A stretch of DNA of 64,000 nt from contig NW_017264193.1 of the NCBI RefSeq assembly GCF_001619985.1, positions 2,361,726 to 2,425,725 on the forward strand, in the 5' to 3' direction. Of this stretch, positions 33,711 through 44,171 are shown in pieces. Numbering within the stretch: the first letter of the stretch is position 1; each line of letters starts with the position of its first letter. This DNA is from Xylona heveae TC161. Taxonomy: Eukaryota > Ascomycota > Xylonomycetes > Xylonales > Xylonaceae. Below the pieces are notes generated by a model, which saw only the letters and a program-made list of their open reading frames with translations, did not search any database and had not been told where the DNA came from. The position numbers and the translations under genes were made by a program.

Positions 33711-34330
33711 CATCGACCCAAAGCAAAGACTCATTACCGTCCACATCGCCACCTCCGCCATCCCAAAAACAGCAGCCGCCGCAATCCAATCGCTCTTCGA
33801 CCACAACCAACGGCACTACCATCCCCGCAGCCGCAGCCGCAGTCGGCGCCGGTAACGCCAACGCCACCACCTCCACACCATCCTCCCGCGCCCCTTCCAT
33901 CCCCGGCCTCCCCAAAACCACCGACGAAAACCCCCTCGCGCTCCAGGGCGACCAGTCCTATCTCTTCTGGGACCAGCAAAACTGGCGCGGGCAGCAATTC
34001 CATCTCTGGCAAACCGACACTGGCAATGGCCCTAATCCTAATGGAGAAGCAGGAGGGGGAGGAGGAGCGGGAGGAGGAGGACAAGCAGGCTCAGACGTAG
34101 ACCAAAACGGTCTTTTACGTCCCCCGCGCGCGTCAGTCGTCAGTCGCAATTCCATCTCCAGCACCCTCAGCTCGGAAGAATCTCCCCTCTCCGGCGAAAG
34201 CTCAGACGATGATGCCGATGACGAACAGCTGAGTTGTCGCCGTTGCGGAAGTACCAGTTTCAAAGCAAAAACTCGGGCGCGTGGCGGGCCCCAGAAGCTG
34301 GTCTGTACGAATTGTGGCATGACTGCTTAG
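30782..34330 (+). CDS. WD40 repeat protein, WDR44/DGR2-like, with C-terminal zinc ribbon
   Basis: Five exons (30782-30968, 31062-31210, 31295-31473, 31625-32174, 32246-34330), about 1049 residues. The first 210 residues are Ser/Pro-rich (SPGASPNPSPGASPSLS). WD40 blades run from about residue 280 to 740: ALEFSKDGKYLAAGGEDKVV, YKGHTSTVLDLSWSK, SSSMDKTVRLWHVSRAECLC, HNDFVTSIQFHP and DLVTAVAFTPDGRIAIAG. A disordered part follows with ten glutamines, encoded by nine CAG and one CAA. The end carries four cysteines (1019, 1022, 1042, 1045) in LSCRRCGSTSF and LVCTNCGMTA, a zinc-ribbon pattern. Yeast Dgr2/YKL121W and animal WDR44 are the nearest families I know; WDR44 links Rab11 vesicles to membrane contacts, but the fungal function is not settled. 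The donor at 30969 (GTCCGT) is weak. Confidence 0.85.
33680..33709 (+). repeat. Coding CAG tract (polyglutamine)
   Basis: Nine CAG units and one CAA in frame within the WD40 gene, encoding Q10. Nearly pure, so likely to vary in length between strains. Confidence 0.95.
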
Positions 34331-35673
34331 TGTTGTCGTCATTCTTGTCGTTGTCGTTGTCGTTGTGTTTGTCATTGTTGTTTCAGGTATCGGTGGCCAT
34401 TGTCACTGTCCTGGGAAGTTGCGGCTCTATTTCGGGTACTTGTGGCTAGTACCTCAGTCACCACTTTTGTCACTGTTCCTTCAGACAATATCTTTCGTCT
34501 TGTTTTACCGTCATGGTATTGGTTAGTTGTTTGTCGGTCCTGCTGTGCTGGGTTTGTTGGTAAAACGTGATCTGGATCTTATATATCCACATTCCGGCTC
34601 CCTTCCTTGATGTACCCGTTGGGCCTATTCAGACAAAACCTGCAGCGCTGAAAGAAATGATGATGGATGTTTTGGGGGCGTATCTTTTCACTTGGTGTTT
34701 TTGTGGGCTTGATTCGGGAGGAGGTATCCATTGTTCTTTTCTTTTCTTTTTGCCCCCCTTCCTTATTGTGGCCCCGGAAGGAGGAGGGAGAAAAAGAAAG
34801 AAAGAAAGAAAGAAAGAAAGGAGAAAGAAACAATATCAGGGGCCGGAAGTTTGGGCTTTGGGCTTGGGATTCAGGTTTATTGGGTAGTTGGTATTGGGTA
34901 TGGGGTAGGGGGAGTAGGTATTGGTTTATTCGCAACTTAGTATTACGTTTTACGTATTATGTGTTATGGTCTTATGGTTACGTACAGAGTACATACATAC
35001 CTGCGTCGAGAACGCATTTAGTTTCTTTCGCGCGAATGACTGACGAATGTTAGTACATTCGAGTTAAACAATATCTATTTGTTCTCCTTCTTCTCATTGG
35101 TTTTGGATTGAATTGATATCAAAGTGGTAGAAGAATGATACTTGATTGATGCGAAATTGGTATGATTTGATATGAAAGGTGGGATACGGATAGCTATGAT
35201 GAACGTGGTAGGAAAAATGACGGGAAAATAGCTCAAGGCAATGAGGAAATGATTCAATAGGGGGAAAAAGAGAAATGGGAGAATTAAAAGAAAAAAAGAG
35301 AAAAGGATCCCGGTATCGATATGTCCATTACAAAAGGACAAGTGGAAGCAGAACGCCCGTCGCCGTGATTCGCCAGGATGATATGCCATGGTATGCTTTT
35401 TGAGAAGGACCGTAGACCCTGTGGAAATTCCAGCCGCCCACTGGCATGAAATGATACCGCCCAAATAACGACATATTGCGGATTTTTGATAAAGGATGAA
35501 ATGGTCCATGTAATGCTTTTGTCTTTTGCGATCAAAGTAGGTCTTCCGACGCCTGGCTAAGCCCGTCCCTATCCCAGCAATTGCGGAGATAAATATTCGA
35601 CTTGTTGTTCCCAAACGTGTCGCAATTGCGGAAGCGAATAATCCAGTATAGATTGTCGAAGGGGGGATCCAGA
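34331..35673. other. Convergent spacer, 1.3 kb
   Basis: Between the stops of the WD40 and Swd2 genes. Contains GTCGTTGTC-type repeats just after the WD40 stop (34333-34385) and an AAAG microsatellite. A minus-strand open frame (35075-35614) lies beyond the Swd2 stop and is not protein-like. Confidence 0.5.
34792..34820 (+). repeat. (AAAG)n microsatellite
   Basis: About seven AAAG units in the convergent spacer. Confidence 0.9.
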
Positions 35674-36947
35674 TTAAGCATGCGGATCAGGCACCCAGAG
35701 CACGACTTCCTTGTCTGCGCTGGCAAGCACATTCAAGCGCGGATTATACGCGACCATGGCGGCCCGCGCCTTGAATGGTAGCTGTGCCACCGACTTGACT
35801 ACCTTGTCCTGCACATTTTGAACATCCCACACAGCTAGATCTTGGTCGCCGCCGGTGCCACCCAAGACAAACTTGCCGTCGGGCGAAAAGCACACATCTC
35901 CTTGACCTGGAACAGCGCCGCCATTGCCGCCGGAATTGTTGTTATGGGAAGAAGGTGACACGCATGCGGCGAGACGCGTGGGCGGAGCGCTGCCGAATGC
36001 GGGCCGCGCAAGGAAAGCAGCAAGACGGCCGTCAAAGGCATCGAGCAGAAAGTGGCCTGGAGACGTGGAATTGGTGCCTAGAAGCAGGAACTTGCCGTCG
36101 TTGGAAAAGGACAGAGTGGTCCATTCTCGACCGACCGTCTTGGGTGTAAAGGTGTGCTCGTGCGGCGCCATGTCAAAGGTTGCAAACGGGGGCTTGTCGT
36201 AGTTGCGGACGTCGTATAAGAGGATGCTGCTGGTCGAGGGCGATGCAACGGCAAAGACTGTCGCGGACGGATCGTATGCGGCCAGGTATGGAGTATGCAG
36301 GTTGAGCTTGCCGGCTGGGAAGGATGAGCGCAGGTCCCAGTGTAAAACAGTATCGTCAACGGAACACGATAGGAATTCGTCGTTGCCAGGGTTCATGGTC
36401 AAGCAGGTAACTGGTCCGGTGTGTCCTTTGAAGTAGCGGATGAATTGATTATCGTGGGTCGAGAGGTAGCGGATGCCATCTGACAAGGAATCAGGTTAGA
36501 TTTTGGGGAAAATAGCGTATGAAAGGAAATGAAGAAGGCATGTCGTACCGTCTACTTTTGTACTGGCATAGATGATACTCTGGGAATGATGTGTGAATCG
36601 TGCAAGGTGCGCGCCGTACTTTTGGCTGTAGAGTGTCTTGGAGAATTTGCCTTCGCGACAGCTATAGAGATGCAAGCTCTCGTCATTGCTGGCGCTGAGC
36701 AGAAGTTCGCCCGAGTCATCAAAGTCGAGAGAGGTGAATGACACGTCGGGCTTTTGGGAGCGGAAGAGCTAGAAGGGGCAATATTCTGTCAATACATGCA
36801 TCATTGAATTGAGGGGAGGAGGAGATGATATTTACTGCCATGGAATTTAGCAGGATACGGACATACCTTGGTCGCTCGAAAGCTCTGGACTACATCGCTG
36901 ACCTTGGCCACCGGAGGTTGCTGGCCTGGAGGCACAGGGCCGGCCAT
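35674..36947 (-). CDS. swd2: WD40 protein Swd2 (COMPASS and cleavage/polyadenylation factor subunit)
   Basis: Three exons (36947-36867, 36768-36549, 36479-35674), 368 residues. Swd2 is a shared subunit of the Set1/COMPASS histone H3K4 methyltransferase and of the cleavage and polyadenylation complex. WD repeats are visible as SFTSLDFDDSGELLLSASND, RYFKGHTGPVTCLTMNPGND, DDTVLHWDLRSS, TTLSFSNDGKFLLLGTNS and DVCFSPDGKFVLGGTGGDQD. The DGIRYLSTHDNQFIRYFKGH segment after intron 2 is typical of Swd2 orthologues. The N-terminal VVQSFRATKLFRSQK also fits. It shares a 1 kb divergent promoter region with the OAC1 gene. Fungal-specific expansion is small: an Asn/Gly loop (SHNNNSGGNGG) between late blades. 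Confidence 0.92.
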
Positions 36948-37961
36948 GATGACTTTAGAGGAGTATGGATGAGTGAGCGTCGTCAGACACGCGACATGCC
37001 TGGTACAGTGGAAGATTTTAGAGTTGGATTGATCAGTGGAAGCTCCAGTGTGGGGATCGTTCAGGCATGCTTCAGTGAGAAGAGTTGGAGGTTTCCACCT
37101 AGCGAATGACGGTATGGGGAATCGTCGCGATTAGTGCTGATTAGTCTGGATCATCGTCTCAATCAGATACGAGCTACAACGATTCAACAGATCAAATTCT
37201 AATTATTCTCATTATCATCTTTATATATCCTTTGGTGTGGTGAGCCTGTGGTGAATTGAATGATTGCCATTGGCAGTGAATGTGACAGTGAGACGAATAA
37301 AGTTTATGCAATCTTATGTCAGATAATGCTGCACTGCCCCGAGTGAGAAGGAAGTGCTGACTTTAACAAAACTACAGAATGATAATGCCACTGGCTGTAG
37401 GAAGGCAGAGAAATAAAGTTCCGAGGTTGCCGTTGTCAAGATTACCAGGATGGGGAGTAAATCTTTCCCAAAAGGCGCAAGTCGATCCCCTGAAAAAAAG
37501 CAAAAAGAGGTTAATTAGATTTTGCTCCGATTCCGGCCCGCTCTAACTGCTCAGCCCAGACAGTTTCGCCGTCATGGTGGCGGTCTTTTGACCGCGAGTC
37601 GGGGCCCACGAAGGGGAGATTCAGCTGTAACGGGCCGACACAATCATATCATCCCGGGGTATTCGTGCAGAAACATTCCCTGCAGCTCTTGGATTTTACC
37701 TGACTTTTGTTTCCGACTAATTGCTTCCTGATCCACTGCTTTATCATACATTTTATTACAAGCGCATTATATTATCGCACAACCCACACCTACCTCCAAC
37801 CACCGACAACTCACATTCAACCTCACCTCTTCGATACCACTGCTAGTCCTTGCTGGTTATTTTCTCATTTCCCATCTCTCGCTCACGACGGGCCTCTCGA
37901 ATTAATATCAACTTTATATCTTCTTGAAAGCATAAGATAAGACCGTACATCGCCGACGATC
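36948..37961. other. Divergent promoter region, Swd2/OAC1
   Basis: One kilobase between starts. The OAC1 side (37740-37940) is pyrimidine-rich and looks like a long 5' leader. No coding sequence recognised. Confidence 0.5.
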
Positions 37962-39223
37962 ATGTCGACCACCTTAGGGTTCGCCTGCCTGCTTGATTCA
38001 TATCAGTCCGATTTTGTCTGGCGCTGACAGGTACATTTTCACAGTGGCTTCATCGCCGGTGGTATCGCTGCGTGCGGAGCCGTCACCGTTACCCATGGAT
38101 TCGAAATGGTCAAAATTCGGTGCGTTTAACCCGGTTTTCGAATATTCCGAAACTTCCTTGTGGTTCATTTCGCGCTCATGCATGGTTGGACTCAAAACAG
38201 GTTGCAACTCCAGGGTGAATTGCAGGCGAGCAAAGAAGCCCCACGACTCTACAAGGGTGTGGGTCATGGTGTCGCTGTCATTATCAAGAATGAGGGATTC
38301 CGAGGATTGTTTCGAGGCATTGGCTCTGCCGTAAGCTCGTCACCTACCTCTTGCCATTGAATTCAGAGAACCTCTCTTTTTCGCTGATGCCCGCCTTTAG
38401 TACATCTATCAGATGATTCTCAACGGCTGCCGGCTGGGCTTTTACGAGCCGATTCGAAAGAACCTGACTACAACAATCTTCCACGATCCTGCCGTCCAAT
38501 CACTCGGTGTGAACATTTTCAGTGGTGCCAGCTCTGGTATCATCGGTGCTGCTGCAGGCTCACCTTTCTTCCTCGTCAAGACGCGTCTGCAATCTTACTC
38601 TCCTTTCTTGCCCGTCGGCACACAGCACCACTACCGAAATGCAGTGGATGGTCTCCGCCAGATCTATGGCAACGAGGGTGTTAAGGGTCTTTATCGAGGC
38701 GTCGGTGCCGCCATGGTCCGGACGGGTTTTGGCAGCTCGGTGCAGCTACCCACTTACTTCTTCGCCAAACGCCGACTCATGCGACACTTGGGCATGGAGG
38801 AAGGTCCCGCGCTGCATTTGGCCAGCAGTACTTGCAGTGGTTTCGTCGTTTGCTGCGTCATGCATCCGCCTGGTAAGTCATCCGCCTTTTACCAAAGCTA
38901 AGAAGCTTCAATACTCATGGAATGAATAGACACGGTCATGTCGCGCATGTACAACCAGACCGGCAACCTTTACAAGGGCGTCTTCGACTGCCTATACAAG
39001 ACCGTCAGTACTGAAGGCCTCTTTGCCATTTACAAGGGATTCTTTGCCCACTTGGCCCGCATTCTTCCCCACACGGTTTGTCTCCACTTCCCGTTGGAAA
39101 ATATGTTCGGCGTCACTAACTGCACAATAGGTCCTTACTTTGAGTTTAGCAGAGCAGACCAACAAGTACATGCGCTTGTTGGAGAACCGTATTTTGTCTC
39201 CCTCGCTCAAGGAGAAGTTATAA
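37962..39223 (+). CDS. oac1: Mitochondrial oxaloacetate/sulfate carrier (OAC1, SLC25A34/35 type)
   Basis: Six exons (37962-37978, 38045-38119, 38201-38330, 38401-38872, 38930-39075, 39131-39223), 310 residues. Inner-membrane carrier that imports oxaloacetate and sulfate and exports isopropylmalate in yeast. Three carrier repeats can be seen: GFIAGGIAACGAVTVTHGFE, then IFSGASSGIIGAAAGSPFFL with VKTRLQSYSPF, and SSTCSGFVVCCVMHPPDTVM. The matrix-loop segments LYKGVGHGVAVIIKNEGFRG, GNEGVKGLYRGVGAAMVR and STEGLFAIYKGFFAHLARI follow each repeat. The first signature has His in place of the usual Pro (THGFEMVKIR). The 17 bp first exon ends with a weak donor (GTTCGC) but the phase fits and MSTTLGGFIAGG is as expected. 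The matrix loops and length support OAC1 over other carriers. Confidence 0.9.
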
Positions 39224-40593
39224 GCGCCACAAGAGCGCTCGTATAGAAGGGGGCCACTTTTAGCCTCATAGCGTGCAGCTTGATACCATTTATGCATGTA
39301 CATAGTCTCATTGTCACTTGCACGGCGTTGTTTCAGCACGGTTTCCGCATGGTTCGAAAAAGTTAGAAGTCATCAGGTGTGATAGAAGAATTGTGGCGTA
39401 CTGAGTCGCGTGTCCTTGAGCGATTCACAGATGATTGCATGCTATATTCTGGGTCTTTTCAAGTACAACTTGGCATTGCCATGCTTGGATCTCTATTTAA
39501 ACAGATAAATATAGATGGAGCCTAAAAAAAGAACTATAAAGGATGCCCCTGGAATGCCGTGAGTAGGGTTGGGCCATTCTGCATCAGATAAAGATTGGCA
39601 TTTCAGTGGACCAAATTACATTGTTCCGCCGACCAAGGATGGGCCAATGGAGTTGAGGAGCATGCTCCTTATGCAATGACCAATTACATTGTCAGCAACG
39701 TCAAGTTTATCTTCTCCGAGACAAACATGCATAAACAAAGAAGATCATGCGTCAATTTGGTGAGCTCTGTTTTAATTCGAAGAATGTTCTCCACAAACGC
39801 TTAGGCAGCAGCAGATCAAGAGAAGCACTCTGTGTTCAACTTAAACCGAACCAGCAAGTGGAGTACATTATCAATGCTTCCGTAAACATCGCGAAATTAT
39901 AGCAATCCATACGAGTATAAACGCGAATAAAAGCTGGCAACATCCGGGTTCGGACAAGGGGCCATGGCGCAGGGTCTTCCAGGGCATTTGCAGTTCATTA
40001 CCCTAGAGGGAATGGCCTCACGGAGTCTGACTCTTCCATGACTGCTGATCCGCAAGACACTCACACGAGGTAGCAGGAGTAGCTTTGGAATTGTCATTCC
40101 TGATTCAACCATGTAGCAAATTAGATCCATTCCGCAGAAGCCAAAATGCAAAAGATGGATGAGGCTAGTGAGTAATTAGGAAGGAGGGATCATTGTGCCG
40201 TGTCTCGGCGACGACAAAAGCTCCATCGAATGAGCCCGTCGTGGAGGGTCGGAGACGGATGTGGAGCACAGGGAAGAAAGAAGTGGTTAAGTCATCAGAG
40301 TCGTCAGATGGGTGATCAGATCGCGTCAAAACGTGACCTGACGCGCTAAACACGTCCCGCGCCTGCCGACTGGGCGGAAAACCCATTAAAGATACAAAAA
40401 CGTACAGCTGCCCCTCCGCCACTCTTCCCTTTCTCCCTGCAACTGTCCCTGCAACCACTTTAAATTTTGTTGACACGCGTCTCGCGTTGCCGGGCTCTGT
40501 GATTTTGCTTCTTCTTGCATCTTCACTCCCTTGATCATCCCATTTTATCTTTTGATCGATATTCTGCAGCTAGCTTATCTTGCACCAACGACC
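39224..40593. other. Intergenic spacer, promoter of ribonucleotide reductase gene
   Basis: Between tandem genes. A 16 bp near-repeat (ACCAAATTACATTGT at 39603 and ACCAATTACATTGTC at 39679) was noted. The last 300 bp hold MCB-type sites, listed separately. No gene recognised. Confidence 0.5.
40321..40487. promoter_or_regulatory. Cluster of MCB-type ACGCGN sites upstream of RNR small subunit
   Basis: Four sites: TCGCGT at 40321-40326 and 40482-40487 (ACGCGA on the minus strand), ACGCGC at 40341-40346 and the palindrome ACGCGT at 40475-40480, about 110-275 bp before the ATG. ACGCGT is the core bound by the Mbp1-Swi6 (MBF/DSC1) complex that drives G1/S genes, ribonucleotide reductase among them. 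Binding here is inferred from the motif only. Confidence 0.6.
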
Positions 40594-41987
40594 ATGACGA
40601 CTCCCGAGCAAAAGGTATGAGTGATTACAGTCCTTTCGATCCCGTCGACCTGCTTTTGCGGCATTGCTAATCTCGTCAATAGCTGGCCATTGGCAGAGAG
40701 CGTCCTGCTGTGGCGGACATTGCTGGAGCCAAGCCCACGCCTCTAGGAAAGGATGCCAAGTTGAGCGTCCCTTCTGCGATCCAGAATCGTGATGAGAAGC
40801 AGCCTTTGGTCCAGGGCACGACCTACGAATTCGACGAGCAGGATGAGCCTCTGCTCAAGGAAAACCCTCACCGCTTTGTCATGTTCCCCATTCAGTACAA
40901 CGACGTTAGTCTTCACAATCTATTACCATCATTTCTTTCCGTCCTTCCCCTTACTAACAGATGCTACTCTGTATAGATCTGGCAATTCTACAAGCAGGCC
41001 GAAGCATCCTTCTGGACCGCTGAGGAGATTGACCTTTCCAAGGATTTGTCCGACTGGAACGACCGTCTGAACGATGACGAGCGTTTCTTCATTTCCTATG
41101 TTCTTGCCTTCTTTGCTGCCTCGGACGGTATCGTCAACGAGAATCTTGCCCAGCGATTCTGCTCTGAGATCCAAATTCCTGAAGCTCGCAGCTTCTACGG
41201 CTTCCAGATTATGGTTGAGAATATCCACTCTGAGACTTACTCGCTCCTGATCGACACCTACATTAGCGATCCCGCACAGCGGACCTTCCTTTTCGACGCC
41301 GTTGACACTAGTGAGTACCCGTCAAGAAATCCTGAGCCTCAGCCTGAGCCATTGCTAACGAGTGTTCACACAGTTCCTTGCATTCGCAAGAAGGCCGACT
41401 GGGCTCTCCGGTGGATCACGGATAAAGAGTCAACTTACGCCTCTCGTCTTGTGGCCTTTGCTGCCGTCGAGGGTATCTTCTTCTCCGGCTCTTTCGCCTC
41501 CATTTTCTGGCTCAAGAAGCGTGGTCTCATGCCCGGCTTGACCTTCTCCAACGAGCTCATCTCGCGTGACGAGGGTCTGCACACCGACTTTGCCTGTCTT
41601 ATCTTCTCGCACTTGCGCCATCGCCCCAGCAAGCAGGTTGTGCAGAATATTATTGTCGAGGCCGTCGCTATTGAACAGGAGTTCTTGACCGATGCTCTCC
41701 CCGTGGCTCTGCTTGGCATGAATTCTGAGTTGATGAAGCAGTACATTGAGTTCGTTGCTGACCGTCTGCTCTATGCTCTCGGTAACGAGAAGTACTACAA
41801 CGCAACCAACCCCTTTGACTTTATGGAGTCCATTTCCTTGCCCGGCAAGACCAACTTCTTCGAGAAGCGTGTTGGAGACTACCAGAAGGCCGGTGTCATG
41901 GCTAGCACCAAGAAGGAGGCTCCCGGTGCTGAGGCTCGTGCTCACGCTGAGGCTGGCGGCGGTATCACCTTTGATGAGGACTTTTAA
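40594..41987 (+). CDS. rnr2: Ribonucleoside-diphosphate reductase small subunit (class Ia R2)
   Basis: Four exons (40594-40614, 40683-40904, 40977-41310, 41374-41987), 396 residues. Holds the diiron-tyrosyl radical needed by the large subunit to make deoxynucleotides. Metal ligands can be seen: Asp131 in [11 protein letters not shown], Glu162 and His165 in VENIHSETY, with the radical tyrosine at 169 in the same motif, then Glu in [10 protein letters not shown] and Glu/His in [13 protein letters not shown]. The C-terminus [10 protein letters not shown] is the short acidic tail that docks on the large subunit. The first exon encodes just seven residues (MTTPEQK). The upstream MCB cluster suggests G1/S transcription. 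All radical-site residues are present, so it is the catalytic type rather than an Rnr4-like partner. Confidence 0.96.
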
Positions 41988-42708
41988 ACGCATCAATCCT
42001 CTTTGTTTCTTTTCCTCTCTGGAGAGCCTCATGTGCTCCACTTTTTCTTGGATTACTTCCGGCCCCATTATCCCACTTTCTAATCATTTTTCTTCCCCTG
42101 ACGTTTTCCCCCTCTGTCTCGAGGCCTAAAATTATGTTGTCTGCGTATAGACGGGCATGAACCTTTACCCATTCTTTATCATTTTCTCAAAGGCGTTTTG
42201 GCATCTCTACTCGGAAGCTGGGGTTTTCACATTTATTCCTCTGCGCGGCAGATTTTAACGAAGGGCATATCAAATCATGAAATCAATCACTATTCATTTC
42301 TAAATTCTCTCCATAATGTTCATTTGCTCGATTCACGAAGTGCATCTACTTTTACAATTGATTTTTTAACACGCTGCACTTGTCCTAATAACATATTGAC
42401 ATATCTATACACCGTATAGGTAATATATATGATATATGTATATCTTGCACTCCGCAGTGAAAAAGCGAGAGTCACCAAAAACTTTAAACGTGAATGATTC
42501 CGAAGAGAAATGTATGATGTACAGTTACATACAATACAGATTCATCTATAATGTCTCTACAAGAAGCAAATAAAAGAAAAGAAGAAAGCTTAGATCGTAA
42601 GAAATTGGCTTAGGCCCTGCTGAAATCTGGGCGCGAAAAAAAGAAGACATGGAGAACGCCTCGTAAATGCAATAAATGCACCCAAAATAATAAAACACAA
42701 CAACCTTT
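41988..42708. other. Convergent spacer
   Basis: Between the stops of the RNR small subunit and SRP9 genes. T-rich after the RNR stop, with ATAT runs at 42424-42440. No gene recognised. Confidence 0.55.
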
Positions 42709-43581
42709 TTATTTCTTGCCCTTCTTTTTCTTCTTTCCGCCACTTTGCGACTGGCCTTGTCCTTGCCCCGCCGCCGGAGTAGCACCGGCGGTAGTTGCCC
42801 CTGTTGTTGTAGTAGGCGTAGCGGTACCGCTCTCGCCGTCGAGTGCGGTAGGGGCGTCTGTCATTGCGGCGTCTGCGTGTTGATTACAGCGCGGTTAGCT
42901 AGAGATACTTCTCTTGTGCCGTGTGATTTGAAAGACTCGAATAAAATCTTGATGCTGAAGAATGGGAAAAGAAAAGAGGGAAAGAAGGGGGAAGAAAGGA
43001 AAGACGGAAAGGAAAGAAAGAAAGAAAGAAGGAAGGAAAAAAAGACGCAAAGGAATGAAAAACATACCAATAGCAACTTCTTCTTGAATGTGTTGCCCCG
43101 ACATGCCCTTGCCAAGCCGGGACAATAAAGCAATCAGGCGTCCGACTTCGGCAGCCTTGTCCGTTCGGTATTTTAAGCACACGCCGCTTGCGGGATCGTA
43201 TGTTTTCAGCACAAGACTGCCCTTGTTACCTGCTGGCTGGCCGGGCGCTGCTTGGTGTGTAGAGCTCGAGATGGGTGCGGGTTTGATCGAGTATTTTGTG
43301 GTGACTCGTGTCTGTACAGTGTGAGTGGTTGAATCGTGCTTTCTCGTATTTGGACTTGTATGAATATGAATACATGTGTGGTTTGGGAAATGTGTATTCT
43401 TGTCTCCTGTCTAAGGTTGAGACCGCGCGAAGAAAGGCAAGATGTGACAAGTTTACGGGACTCCGGGTGTACTAGGAACTGGTATGAGAGAGAGAGAGAA
43501 AAAACGTACAGTTGTAGGCCGAGCTTGCAGCAGCAATGATGACTGATGCAGCCATTGCTCTGACGTGGGGAGGTAAACCAT
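42709..43581 (-). CDS. srp9: Signal recognition particle subunit SRP9 (SRP21-like)
   Basis: Three exons (43581-43510, 43311-43068, 42872-42709), 159 residues. Alu-domain protein of the signal recognition particle, involved in elongation arrest during ER targeting. The start MVYLPTSEQWLHQSSLLLQA and then RPTTTRVTTKYSIKPAP are typical of fungal SRP9. The core LKTYDPASGVCLKYRTDKAA ends with EVGRLIALLSRLGKGMSG. A Thr/Ala/Gly-rich linker follows and the C-terminus is a lysine tail (GGKKKKKGKK), as in SRP21. Both introns (198 and 195 bp) are two to three times longer than is usual here, and the second contains GAAA-rich repeats. Splice phases all agree. A model that skipped the long introns would miss both ends. 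Confidence 0.9.
42963..43060 (+). repeat. GGAAA/GAAA-rich purine tract within SRP9 intron 2
   Basis: Nearly pure A/G over about 90 bp on the plus strand; on the SRP9 (minus) strand it is a long C/T tract upstream of the acceptor. Confidence 0.85.
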
Positions 43582-44171
43582 CTTCTGTGGTTGCTGGGTG
43601 CCCGCGGGGCAGGGCAACAAAAGGGAAGGGTGTGGATATGCTTTTGAGGAGCTGTTTTGGGTAGGTGGCTTGAAAATGTATCGTATAGAGATGCAATTGA
43701 TTTGGAGTCTGACAGTGCTCTTGTTAGTTGTAGAGGATCAGTAATGGATCTTGCGAAACTTACCAAACCAGACGTTCGTGATAACTGGCAATATCAGCAC
43801 AGGTAAGTTGAGTAGCTCACAAGTTCACAACCGCGCTTGTGGGGGAATTTCGAGGACAGAGGGTAACGGTTAGTGAAAATCCCACATGGTTCAAGCGTTC
43901 TGTTGTACTCGTAGAAGTCGACGTGCAAGCTGCAAGGCGGTGAGCCTGTGAGGCATCGGCAGATTGACAACAGCCGATGTCTCCATTGTTTCTGCCGGGT
44001 TCTTGACCATTCGTTAATACAGCAAGTCAACCCTGCTAATTGGGCGCTGCATGAGACATCCCAACTGGTTTGGTTTATGCCTGAATACTATGACTCAGAT
44101 GGACTGCAAATAAATTCAGTGATTGTGTACATACATTGCAAGATTTGTCGACAGATTTGAGTTTATCCATC
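43582..44171. other. Divergent promoter region, SRP9/DUF1308
   Basis: About 590 bp between starts. Open frames on the minus strand here are extensions of the SRP9 exon-1 region in other frames. No separate gene seen. Confidence 0.5.

Noticed and set aside
35075-35614. 179-codon minus-strand open frame downstream of Swd2
   Set aside because: Phe/Ile/Leu runs come from T-rich flank sequence; no family seen. More likely 3' UTR or spacer.
41430-42068. 212-codon open frame antisense to the RNR small subunit
   Set aside because: Complement of a strongly conserved catalytic exon; no family resemblance.
42963-43060. Purine-rich tract considered as a poly-A tail of a retroposed SINE
   Set aside because: It is mixed G/A with no body sequence or target-site duplication, and lies inside a normal intron.
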